Source of the DNA: Limnoperna fortunei
Lineage: Eukaryota; Mollusca; Bivalvia; Mytilida; Modiolidae
Assembly: GCA_944474755.1 (NCBI GenBank)
Contig: OX104113.1
Span: forward strand, 45,634,980-45,698,979
Direction: 5' to 3'
Length of the DNA stretch: 64,000 nt
Part shown: positions 44,481 to 55,397 of the stretch, in pieces
How the letters are laid out: each line of letters opens with the position of its first letter
How positions within the stretch are numbered: the stretch's first letter is position 1
Notes under the pieces: model-generated
What the model was told of the DNA's origin: nothing
Seen by the model: the letters and a program-made list of their open reading frames with translations, nothing else
Database searches by the model: none
Translations under genes and position numbers: made by a program

Positions 44481-45274
44481 ATTAAATATAGTTATAACCA
44501 ATCAAATTGTGTGTAACATAATCGTCTACCAATCAGAATAATTTTTATATAAACGTAGCCACGTGCTATTATGTTTATTTGGTGTTTTAACAGTCGACAT
44601 ATTTGTCAACGAATGATTTGTTCAACATGATTTTGTTAAAAAAATCAAATTTATAAGTTTATTTGTTATTTTATCAAATTAATTGAGTTCACAATAACAT
44701 CTTGATTTTACAAATCAAGAAACAAAAATGTACATGTAAAACGGAATTCAACAAAACTTGGTGTGTAGGAAGTACACCATATGTAGTTTTGCATGTTACC
44801 AGGGCATTTTGGCCCTCAAATTTTGTGTGGGGTCATCAGGGGTGGATCAAGAGGGGGGCCTCCCTTTTGACGGAAAAATTTGGTTGGATATATAGGAAAT
44901 CATTGAAGCATGACTAAAGTGGCCCCCATTTTCGAAATTTTGGATCCACCACTGGCTTATTTTAGCCCTTTGAACTTAGAAATGTGCTGAAAATACCAAT
45001 TAATTATCTTGTCAGCACAAATCCTCTGAAACTACTCAGTACTATACAAAATTTTATGAAACTTGGTATGTAACTAGTACACCATATATGTAGTTGTGCA
45101 TATTATCAGGAATTGTTGATTCCTAAATTTATATGGTTTGAACTTTAACTCCCCTAAAACTACTCAACCAAATTTTATGTAGTTTCGATATAACCAAGTT
45201 ATTCTGATTGGTAGACGATTATGTCACACGCAATCTGATTGGTTATAACTATATTGAATTTCGAATTTCGAATC
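44458..45274. mobile_element. inverted-repeat element with about 80-bp termini
   Basis: Left terminus 44458-44541 and right terminus 45199-45274 are reverse complements with few mismatches, sharing tatagttataaccaatca, gacgattatgt and ccaatcagaata in complementary sense, and both are bordered outside by attcga repeats. The inside is non-coding and contains two diverged units with aaaacttggt(g/a)tgta...gtacaccatat and a nested smaller element. Confidence 0.8.
44837..44955. mobile_element. small nested inverted-repeat element (about 120 bp)
   Basis: It starts caggggtggatc and ends gatccaccactgg, imperfect inverted ends, with a G-run then C-run inside. Similar wording at 14668 suggests a dispersed family. 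Confidence 0.6.
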
Positions 45275-45410
45275 TTGAATTTTGGTAATTTTTTAAACAA
45301 TGTAGTATTTTTACATTCACTGCATTAGACAATTAATACTACATTGTTAAAAAAATTATCAATGCTGATTTCCAAATATTGTTGTATAACCAAAGTTGTG
45401 GCAGTATGAA

Positions 45411-45698
45411 AAGTTTGAAACATTGTTTGTTTGTTTGAATTGTGTTTTACTACACTTTCGGCAATTTTTCAGCTATATTATGCTTTCATTGTTTTTATTG
45501 GGGGAGGAAGCCGAAGTACCCGGAGAAAACCCCCGACCTGCGGTAGGAAAACTGGCTATCCTTGTCAATTAAGATTGGAGTCGAGTACACCCTGCCTGCA
45601 GTGAGAATCGAACTCGCAATCTCAGTGTTGACATACCACGTAATCAATAGTAGACGAACTACCTTAACCACTCGGCAACCGAGGCCCCAAGTTCGAAA
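45411..45698 (-). mobile_element. full-length SINE, minus strand
   Basis: 45424-45688 carries the complete element in reverse: (caaa)n tail, 3' half, central part and tRNA-like head with A box ttgccgagtgg (45668-45678) and a recognisable B box (gttcgattctc) on the minus strand. Flanks aagtttgaaa (45411-45420) and aagttcgaaa (45689-45698) look like a one-mismatch target duplication. Confidence 0.85.
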
Positions 45699-46029
45699 GA
45701 GGATAACAAGCGATGAATGTTATCGTTATAATAGAGTCTGAATGAATTGAGGCGAGACGACAAATTCAAATAATATAAAAACAGTTCAGTTGGTACTTTT
45801 CATTCCAGATTCTCGGCTTTCCAATCCTTACATCATTAACTGAGTTTCTCACGGGTCGCCAGTAAACTCAATTTCCAACCTTCAAATCACCGATTTATGA
45901 CGGCAAATCTTCAGATACAACACAGTTATCTCTTAAAATGACATAAAATAAAAGCACAAATAAGTAAGCACTAGGTATAGCAACATATGAAAATTCTAAA
46001 AACGCACCATAAAAACAGCATACAACAAT

Positions 46030-46700
46030 AAAATTTACTTGCAAATGGAACAGCGACAATCCGTTCCATTACAGGACTGTATGAGAGACTTAAATTGAGA
46101 AGAAACTGTTTCAGTCCTGAAATGGTATGGAAGACTGTTCTACAATTTCGCAGCAGCATAACAAAAGCTTTTCTTACGATATGTACTTGATTTTACATAA
46201 TGTATGCCCAAAATATTGTTATACCTGAAATCATATTTAGGCTTATATATTCACCAGATTATGTAAGCACACGTGAAAGTTTGTTTATTATTTTAAAAGT
46301 TTCTTCTAAGGCCATAGTTGCAGTTGACGTATCTGTAAGGAAAGCAACTCTGCTTTTTCCAAAAGTTGATCATTTGAGCTTAAATAGTCCTTATAAACAA
46401 AGCGACGTGTCTTTCTCTGCACTTTTTCAATTTTTGTTTTTAGAATTCCTTTCAGTACAAAAATGTCATGCCAAAGGGCAGGAATTACAATTACCGAGAA
46501 TGAACGTATGAAAAATTGCGAGTTTGCCGAGTCTGTCCAAAAGTGGCCCCAAACGTTTTTAAATGTTAAGTTGCTGTGATCCCTTCTTGCACACAATGTC
46601 TATACGTGTATGAACATCAAAATTTAACTGGTAATCAATATATATACCCAACAATTGGACAGTTGATGGTTGGGCCTTGATTTTTTTATACATGTTAATA
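46030..46700 (-). pseudogene. non-LTR reverse transcriptase C-terminal fragment, decayed
   Basis: Minus-strand pieces in order: VQLLGIYIDYQLNFDVHTRI (near 46690-46630), KKGSQQLN, LDRLGKLAIFHTFILGNCNSCPLAWHD, KIEKVQRKTRRFVYKDY, then after a gap KKSFCYAAAKL-NSLPYHFRTE (an in-frame stop replaces W) and NGTDCRCSIC at about 46045. This is the post-catalytic region of a widespread metazoan LINE type. Several frame changes are present. Confidence 0.8.
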
Positions 46701-47099
46701 CGTGGATACATTATTTGCTTTCAGATAATAAGGAACGAGTATAATCCAAAGTATAACGAAATCAACAATTGCTAAGATTTGGTTGAACAAAGTTCGTATT
46801 GAGTTGTTTTTCTTTGATAAGAATGACGGACATTATAGTGTGTTAGTTATTTGTACTTTTTTCATTTTAAACATTGCATCTTCTTATTAAAACACACAAT
46901 TTATTTCACGAATATATACAATTGCTAAACGTTTGTTCGCATGTTGAATGAGTTATTGTTTAATGAACAAAGATCCACATATCCAAATCGCTTGACGGAG
47001 TTTTATTTAAACCTCAGAAATTAAAGTAATTAAAATTGTTAACTGAACGTCGGAAATATTTTTTATCATAAAACGCGTTTGAAAAAGCATAGAAAGTAC

Positions 47100-47145
47100 A
47101 TGCGATTGATTTGATTGATATTCATAGATTGATTGATTGATTGCC
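47100..47145. repeat. (TTGA)n microsatellite
   Basis: Runs of gatt and gattgattgattg. Confidence 0.7.
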
Positions 47146-47394
47146 TGAACACGAGGCCTGAAGCTAATTAGACAGAAAAATACTAAACACAATCAAAAAG
47201 AACAAACACAGAACATTAACTATGAATAACACGAACATCACCAAAACAGGAGGGGTGGGAGACATATGCTTCTACTCCGCACGTGCACCTGGCGTGTTAC
47301 AAGTTAATGGTCACAGCAGAAAATATCGTAAGTATTTTTGCTATATTCAAGACAAGAACAAGTTAACAAACAATAAATCAACGGAAAAGAGGTG

Positions 47395-47660
47395 GGATGG
47401 GTCACAGGGAACAGAATTTTGACTGCCACTGGAATAGTACGGAGTATTGGGTAGGGTCAGAGAATTTATGCTTTTGTAGCGGCTACAATGAACCTACTCT
47501 TGTTCGAACTCTTCAAAAAGTGTCTTTTCAGAGCAAGGCTTTCCGTATAAGGATCTGACACCCCCCTTTTCCAACGAGGTCTCACCTATCCGCCATCCGG
47601 GGACGCGCTGGGCTGCTCTGTAGGTCGAGCTCTGGGAATCTTCCAGTCTGATCCCAAAGA
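47395..47660 (+). repeat. inner-arm repeat, copy C
   Basis: An independent copy of the repeat at the inner ends of the inverted duplication: gactgccactggaatagtac, gtagcggctacaatgaacct, ctttccgtataagg and ctatccgccat in order. It shows this piece is a dispersed element, not unique to the palindrome. Just before it, a stretch near 47325-47345 (gtaagtatttttgctatattcaa) also resembles the palindrome spacer near 37990. Confidence 0.7.
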
Positions 47661-50600
47661 CTTAATCGACAGCAGCAATTCACCATCTAGAAAATCGAGA
47701 TAGGATGCACAACTCCTGATATACCTTATTTAACTGAGAAATACACTATGATTGGCATGTATTATTTCTGTTTCAAAACTAACGCAAAATGTTAAGATAG
47801 ATCCCAGTCAGAATACCTCGTGAATGTAATATTTTGAACCATTGTTCCGGTTGACATAAGATATAGAAGTGGAGGTGTAAAAAAAATTGTAGCTACGTGT
47901 AAGTAATAATTTCAAGGACTTTTGTATTTTAAATAGCCTTACGTAATTTTCCCGACCTGCAATTCCTACAGTGATTTTCTTGAAAGACAATTCTGCTCAC
48001 TGAAACGTTAAGCAGCAAGGTTTCTGACAGTTAAGGGTATGCAAGACACTCTCACTGAAAATTTTTAAAAAAATTTATACATGTGCGCAAATTTAGAAAT
48101 TTGCAATTCAAACAAGCCACAACTTAGCTTTACATTAAACCTTTTTGGGGAAAGTTAACATGTCTTTTTTTAGAAATTGCAATGCTTTATAAGCGAATGT
48201 TCATTAGATAGTCCTTAAATAGTGTGTGTTTTAGCTCGATTGAAAATCCGAGATGCCTGCTACGCAAGCTTTTATGTTATATAAAAACAAGCTGTGATTA
48301 TTTATGTTTATCTGGCATGTCTGGTCTTCTACATGTACAATTTTTTAATCCAATCTCTTATAGTTGCCATATTGTCGAGATAATTTGTATTTTGCATTGA
48401 AGCAAATGAAAAAGGAAAAACACATGTTCAAGGTTCGAAATTGCAAAGAATATAATAAATAACAAATAAACATGCTTAAAAATGCGTCCCTTTAAATTAT
48501 TATCAAATCATTTTGACAAACGCGTGCAGAATGCAGAAGAAATCGGCGGCGAACTGATGCTTTGCATCAAAAGTTTTCTTGTAACTTATTGTTTTCGATT
48601 TTCACCAATTTTTATATACAGTAAAGCAAATAAAACGAGAATCAAACGCCCGTTGATTTTGAGCTAAATCTAACTAATATCTTTCATTTTGTTGTAAAGT
48701 ATTGCGGTAATTGATTTCTGTACCTTATATTTTGTCCCACTTTCTGCTAATACGATTTCCTATTGTTGGTTTTTTTGTGTACACACGAAACATACATAGG
48801 ACGTATAACAATAATTTATTTTAATGATTTGAGCTTTTAATGCAAGTTGTTATAACTCCCATCCAGGTTAAGTTTGGTAGGGAAAACCACTGTTATTTTT
48901 TGTTTAAATTTTACATTAAAATCAAAGATTTTAAAAATATTTGTTCGCACCACGCATGCTTAATTTCGTTTAAAAAAATTAATTTTTGCACACGTATTTA
49001 GAAGCAAGTACTGCTGAAAAAGGTACAAGGGTTAAAAGAGAATAACCTGTATTGACCTTTGTGAGATAAGTAGGTTGCAATAACCTAATAATTTACTTAT
49101 AATGCACCGGTCAATTGTTTACACCAAGATAGTAAAAAGAATAAATACATAGAGGTTTCTTATATTGAATGCTGTTGTTCTTACGTCCTGAATATAGATG
49201 AAATATTGCTTTCTGGACGTAAAACATCAATTAATCAATAAATCTAAACAAAGTTTTTAAACGATATTGAAAATATTTTATATTTTGCATGATATTTTTT
49301 TTGCCGGAAAACCGAAATTGTTAAAATGGAAAGGGGGTGTAAACATTTTGTAAGTTTCATTAAGTACTGATTATTACAAAATAAATTTCCGGTCATATTT
49401 TGCCGCACAAAAGGGGCGTGGTTAGATTAAGAGGTTTTTCGCACATGGATCTTAATTGCTGGTAGACTATGAAAATGGTTTGCAAATAACTGGGTGATTT
49501 TATATTGTTTGTTTTCTACCGTGTTTTGACAAATGTATAACCCTCATACAGTTTCATTCAAATAACGAAACTAAGCTTAAAATGATAACTAATATGCACC
49601 AATTTTTCGGGTTTTTTTGTTTTTCCCACCTGACGTCAATTCTCATATCTAGCGGTCTCGTTGAAATGACAGAATTTATGTTTATTACCCATGTCTTAAC
49701 AAAATGTTGTCTATCCTTTGATAACACAGTTATTATGATTTGTTTTATTTCCAGGAACCGTAATTATTGTTATATTACTTTAAGTTTAACCTTTTTACTT
49801 TTCTGAGATTCAAATTACGGAACATTAATTTTCTGTTGCGATTGATACTGTTGTTTTGGAGCGACATGTATCAAACATTCATTAATAAAAATCTCCGCTT
49901 ACTGACTGATTCACCTTTGCCAGCCATATTTTGTTTCATTGTTGTGGCCGTAGGATGTGGGGTCAATCGGTCAACTATCGATTTTTTGCATTTCGTTTTC
50001 GACGATTTCTACAAAATAAAGCAATATAGTAAAATGGATCAACGGAAAAATCTTTTAACGTGTGTATGGGTCATAAGATTACAATTTATTAGAAAGAAGA
50101 GGCGATGTTTCTTCTAACATGTATGGAAATATTTTTGATTTAACATAGTAAATGATTTCTAAGAAATGATCGACTGGAACACACCTCGTTATTTAATATC
50201 AGTTGAGTTGTTAGCCTTTGATACTCTTTATCATTTATTGTAGAACGATCAAATATGATAAATATTTAAGCATTTTTTATTGCTATTATCGCCAGGTTTT
50301 AATTTGCAAAAATGTACAAAGGTTCTATCTGTTTGTGTTACAAGACTAAAGACCTTTCTAAGTCCCTTTCAAGGTGTCTCTATCCTATATAATGCTATTT
50401 TTCTATCACACGTTTTGTGTTCATTTGATGTAAATATTTATATAGACATTTTCTTCATCACCTGTGAAATCATCCATGATTAATTGATTTCGTTTCCTAT
50501 ACTCGTTTGGAATTTCGATACTTCAGTGGATTTTTCATCTCTTCAATTATAGATTCGTAATATTTTTAATCGTGTCACTCTCCCCTCCTCTGTTTAAAAC

Positions 50601-51299
50601 GAAGGACAAACGAAACTTTCACTGTGATTTGTAGCAATCCACAGTGTGAGTACTACATAAATATAACAATCAGTGTTTTTTTAATTGATGATCTAACATA
50701 TTTTCTATCGCAGAGTGAATTTATTCCGTTTGGATCTAATGTAAATTTAGCCGAACATGGAAAATGAAAACTGCAAAAGACGAAGGGAATTCCCTGTTTA
50801 TTTAGAGACAACGTTTAGACTTTATAACTTTCCATACATTCTGTTTATATGAATGTTTAATTTTAAAACAATTACGATCCTCTTGGCTGTTTTCTCTATG
50901 AACTTTTGTAATCTTATTGTATCTCCTTTTTCTTCAGTATTTTACCCGACGCACACATGTACACACTACATCTGACTGTCTGTTGCTGCTTAAAATAAAC
51001 GTCAACCTTAGACTTGTTATTTTTCCAAAGCCCAACAACTTGTCAGCGGTTAATCTATCCGGGAGATCCGGAATTATATACTATTAAAACGAAGCGTCTA
51101 TACATATTTACATATTTAAAAACAATACTCATTTGGATATACTCTCTCATAATAAAACACAACATAAGAAAAGTTATGTTTTATTTCATAAATTACAACA
51201 GTAATAAAACTCACATTTAGCATAAATTTTGTCACAAGGTCACTTTTACCAAAAATAATAATTTTGTCCATCGGGATGCAATATTTTGCAGAACAATAG
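47661..51299. other. longest quiet stretch; no recognised feature
   Basis: About 3.6 kb without a supported gene or repeat. Frames at 49582-49806 and 49767-50117 (116 codons) have no motif, and their composition is what AT-rich noise gives. Confidence 0.35.
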
Positions 51300-51304
51300 T
51301 CAAT

Positions 51305-52248
51305 ATATATTATGTCCTCTGTTTTCGTGCAGAACAGTTCTTGTACGCCTGTGCATAGACTGAATAAATCGCTGTCCTCGAGCCGAATAAATTCTTTACC
51401 ATTCAACCTGAAGTGCATGCTGTAATTCCTGCAGTGTTTAAGGCGGTGGTTGACGTTAAAGTATGCGGCGGTCGAGTTCATCAACAGATGCTCAATCCGG
51501 TTTCGATCTGGTGACCGGGACACATTTACAATCTGCTGCTCTAAAAATTCAACAACAATCTTTGCCGTATGCGGTCTGACATTATCATATTGATAAACGT
51601 CCATATGGACATCGATTGCCGGCTATAAGCGAGGCTTAGAATCTCGTCACAATAGCGAACTGCATTCAAGTTGTCATAAATATGATCCAAGAACGTTTTT
51701 CTGGCGAAAGCGATGCTAACCCACATCATCACGCTGCTTCTGCCGAAATTGTTGACTACAACGACATAATTGTGTGCAAAAAGAATACGGCCATCTCTCT
51801 TTTCTAACAAAAAGCGAGATTATTCGCTGAACCAAACCCTTGTCCAGTTCCTATCATCGAACTATATTGCATCATTAAACCCTTGCCTAGAGATGTTGGC
51901 GTCTCAAATTCTGGTCGTCTGGCGCGCAACCCATGGTTTCGCAATCGATTACGGATGGTCTGTGCAGAAATTGTCCGCATGCCAGGGATGTTATTGGCAG
52001 AAATTGTTGCAGGAAATCCTGTGGCATACATGAAACAGCCTGATGTACCGATCCTAAGCGTAATTAGTGACGCGTGGGCGACCTGTGCAAATTCTGTCTT
52101 CTGTAGTGTCAGGCTGTTAGCACCGCCCCCACAGGCGAAAAACCGTGCTGCGGTGAACATTGAAGTGTCCCGCAACCTCAGTCTGTGATTCACCGGTCTG
52201 GAGTCGACGAATAGCGATGTTCCGGCTAGCAGCGTCTAACCTCGGCAA
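51305..52248 (-). pseudogene. Tc1-like transposase, broken
   Basis: The helix-turn-helix starts at 52248 in RNIAIRRLQTGESQTEVA, GHFNVHRSTVFRLWGR. Then come ISAQTIRNRLRNHGLRARRP, SRFLLEKRDGRI, FGRSSVMMW, YQYDNVRPHTAKIV and SPDRNRIEHL, and a C-terminal tail near 51450-51310. This is the complete domain order of Tc1/mariner DDE transposases of about 340 residues. The first catalytic Asp position reads FSE followed by a stop instead of F-S-D-E-S, the start ATG is TTG, and at least five frame changes are visible. The second Asp (YDN) and the final Glu (IEH) remain. Dead. Confidence 0.88.
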
Positions 52249-53613
52249 AGCGTTCTTTCATAAGATGTCAATTAGACCACTGCGTTAGAAAAAGAAGTAC
52301 TGAGTTTTCATACCCTCAGTACCCGCTAACAAATCAACCATGAATTGCACGTGCAAAACAAACTGGTTGGTTTATGTCAAGCCTCTATACATGACATGTT
52401 TTGAAACGTGCTTACCAGGCTTTCACGTTTGATTGAATTTGAATGAAGTCTGAGGTAAAATTTCATATGGGGTTTAAATACGATCACCAATATTTATTTT
52501 CTCGGTTAGTCAATTTATATTTAAGAAAAAATCATTTTAATATTACAAATGTGTTGCGTTTCTTTTATTGGACAGTATATTATCATTTTATAAATTGTTT
52601 CTGTGTATTATCTTTTCGCTTCGAAACACCTAAGTACTGATATTTGAAATAAAAGTCGTCAGAGCCGTGTCGAATAGAGGCATTGAGTATGTTCACATGT
52701 ATAGCAAACGTTCGTTGTCACGTGGGAATTCTTATATAGTTCTTTCTTGGAGAGTGCTGCCGTGATACAGAAGCTCTTTTTAAATTATAGCTTGTTTCAT
52801 CGCATCACATTTACATTAAATGCATTAAAGTTTGAAATGTGTAGGTGTGTACATGCGCGTGTCTCCTTTTTTTCTTTAATTCTATGTGTTTTTATCAATT
52901 AGCTATAGAGTCAACAACTATGCTATACGAAACTAATTGTACTTTCGAGTATTTTCGCATAGCGGTCATTGAATCTATTTCTATTAAAAGTTCTTTTTTA
53001 ATTGATCAACATTTCTTGTGATTTATAACTCGAATTTACAAGCAATATTTGTAATTGTGGAAAAACTAATGCAGAGCTTAAATGAATATCGTTGTAAATC
53101 CTGTCACATGGAAGAAGGAAACTTTTTAATATTATGTAATGAAAATCAAACCATCTTGATATAATCATCTGGAAAATATTATTTCCCGAATTTTTTAATC
53201 GCTGTCTGAGCGAGTTAAAACAAAACTGTTGAGAACGGTTACTGCTAGGAAAAAAAAGGAAAATAAAAGAACAAAAGAACAAAAACGGCACAAAGATTTT
53301 TTTCCAAGTTTAAATTTCTAAAGGCCAAATTTTAAAAAATTGGAACGAGCCATTGATGAATGTATAGCAGCTACTGACATACATTTAAGCTGTATCGTTA
53401 AGCACGGTCGGACACGAATTGAGAGTCCCAATGTTGAAATTATTATTATACTCACGCTAGGTGCTAAAAAAGTGACACTCGAGGAAGTACAAAGCAATTT
53501 CTTTCGGAAAATGTTCTATACATGTTTGATCATGTGTGTTATTTACTCTTTTAACCAAATAGCATGGTGGTAAACGAGAAACACTCGAGAAAGTAAATTG
53601 CATTGTATTTCGA
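52249..53613. other. non-coding; one short palindrome
   Basis: gtactgag/ctcagtac form a short stem at 52297-52322, upstream of the transposase. Frames at 52998-53291 and 53340-53573 have no recognisable motif. Confidence 0.35.
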
Positions 53614-53838
53614 CGTCACTTTTAGCACGTTTTCAGCTATATCATGGGTCAAGTTTTTATTGGGGAAGGAAGTCGGAGTACCCGGCGAAAATCGACTACC
53701 TTAGGTAGGACAACTGGCAATCTTTGTCAATTAAGATTGGAGTTGAGTGCACCCTTCCAGCAGTGAGACTCTAACCCGAAACATCAGTGTTTACAGACTG
53801 CCTGATCAATAGTAGACGAACTACCTTAACTGCTCTGT
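53614..53838 (-). mobile_element. diverged SINE, minus strand
   Basis: All parts are present in reverse (ttcagctatatcatgg, tttttattggggaaggaag, cggagtacccggcgaaaa, caatctttgtcaattaagat, cagtgagactctaac) but with many changes, and the head's A box is lost (aactgctctgtaaa). An old copy. The (CAAA)n tail is also gone. Confidence 0.8.
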
Positions 53839-54536
53839 AAAAAACAAAATAATTGCGTGGCATTAAAATTATATTACATTCGGATTTCTAAATACACTGA
53901 TTTCAAATAGTTGAAGAAATGAATATAAACTCCGATGCAATTAAGAACCGTCATATTTTATGGAACATGATATCACATGCACGGAGTTGTGGCCTTGTGT
54001 AGTGTTACAAATCGCATTGCAACAATACCAGGAATATTGAATGGAAAAAAGTTCAATAAAACTGGCAATTACCCTATAGCAAATTATACCAAGAAATTGG
54101 GACTGCCCATAGAACGTTGCCTGTTCGAATTCCGTGGTATTGACATCGGTTTTATTTCTTTTGTGTTTATTGCATTGAGGAACAGTAACAAAATTAGAGA
54201 TATTGACTGGTCTGATTTTCAGATAGTCTGTAAGTCAATATAACAAAATCGGACCGCTTGCCTTTATACCTTGTTATTCGTTGTCAGCGGACAGGTTGTA
54301 AACCAATAAAATATACGTATTTACTAATGATATGAAAAAGTTTTTTTGTCCTAAACGTTATTGCCCCCTCCCAACGCTCTTCTTAAAAATACCCAATATT
54401 ATATTCTATCAATTTAAAAAATGGAATTTATTTCTTTTTTTTTGTTTACAAGAAACATTTAGTTGTCAAGAATCGTGAAAAGCATTGTGCATGCTTAAGA
54501 AGTTTCGGTGTTTTAAATGCAGAATGAAACAGAATG
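53839..54536. other. non-coding; unidentified frame
   Basis: A frame of 88 codons at 53977-54243 shows no motif known to me. It lacks a visible relative in the window. Confidence 0.3.
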
Positions 54537-55165
54537 AATCATGCCAGATTGCCGAATCCCAAATTGCCGACTCCCAATTTGCCGATTCCCAAATTGCCGA
54601 ATAAAACAAATTTATGCTCAATTTTTTTTATTGAAGGAATTACTTACAACTTATTCGAAAAGTGTTTTATTTGTTCGGCAATATAACAATTAAATTTGGT
54701 TAACGATAAATTGATTAATTTTGTGTAACTGAAAAAACAACCTTTCCGCAACACAAGCTGATGTTCCGAGTTCCACGATTAACTGTACATGCTGGAGTAA
54801 AATGCTTTGTCAAAGAGCTGCCGATAATCCGACGATTCCAATGAGAGAGGCATACAACAATTATTCGACGCTGACAATGCACCAACTTTAGATGATGATA
54901 TATTAGATGCTTTGTTATAAATCTAGTGCTTGATGGGAAATTAACGAAAAAAAATTATAGGTCTATCTAATGTTTTTTTTTATTATTTAAATAATTACGT
55001 CTATACGAAATCGATATATTAACAAACAACTTCTCCGACACATTTTTGTCCTAAAATCATTAATAACATATAGTTTAACTTTTTCATTGTCGGCAATTTG
55101 GGAATCGGCTAACTGGACTCGGCAATATGGGATTCGGTAATTTGGGAATCGGCAATCTGGGATGC
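54537..55165. mobile_element. inverted-repeat element with iterated 15-bp ends
   Basis: The left end (54539-54602) is four tandem copies of a 15-bp unit like ttgccga(a/t)tcccaaa; the right end (55088-55165) is five copies of its reverse complement. The two ends pair as inverted repeats, and the outermost ccagattgccga is present on both. About 480 bp of AT-rich non-coding sequence lies between. Probably a non-autonomous DNA transposon of unknown superfamily. Confidence 0.75.
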
Positions 55166-55397
55166 TACCATTTAATACTTCAGATTGTACAGGTATTTGT
55201 GTGCTTGTTACGCCATTTACTTTAATTGGAGAGACGCCAATGTTGTTGTTTTTCTGTTTTTTTTTTAATGAAAAACCAAACGTTTTTACTAGGTTTTCTA
55301 TAACCTGTTTTACTGTCTTCTGTAATAATTTTTTTCAACACAATTCAAGTATGATTGTCTGAGTTTTTGTTATACTAGTATTATCTTCTTTATAGAC

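Noticed and set aside
49767..50117. 116-codon frame
   Set aside because: Phe/Leu/Ile-rich as AT-rich noise gives; no motif, no relative in the window.
51883..52188. Plus-strand 101-codon frame
   Set aside because: Antisense shadow of the Tc1-like transposase.
53977..54243. 88-codon frame
   Set aside because: No recognisable motif; left unannotated as a gene.
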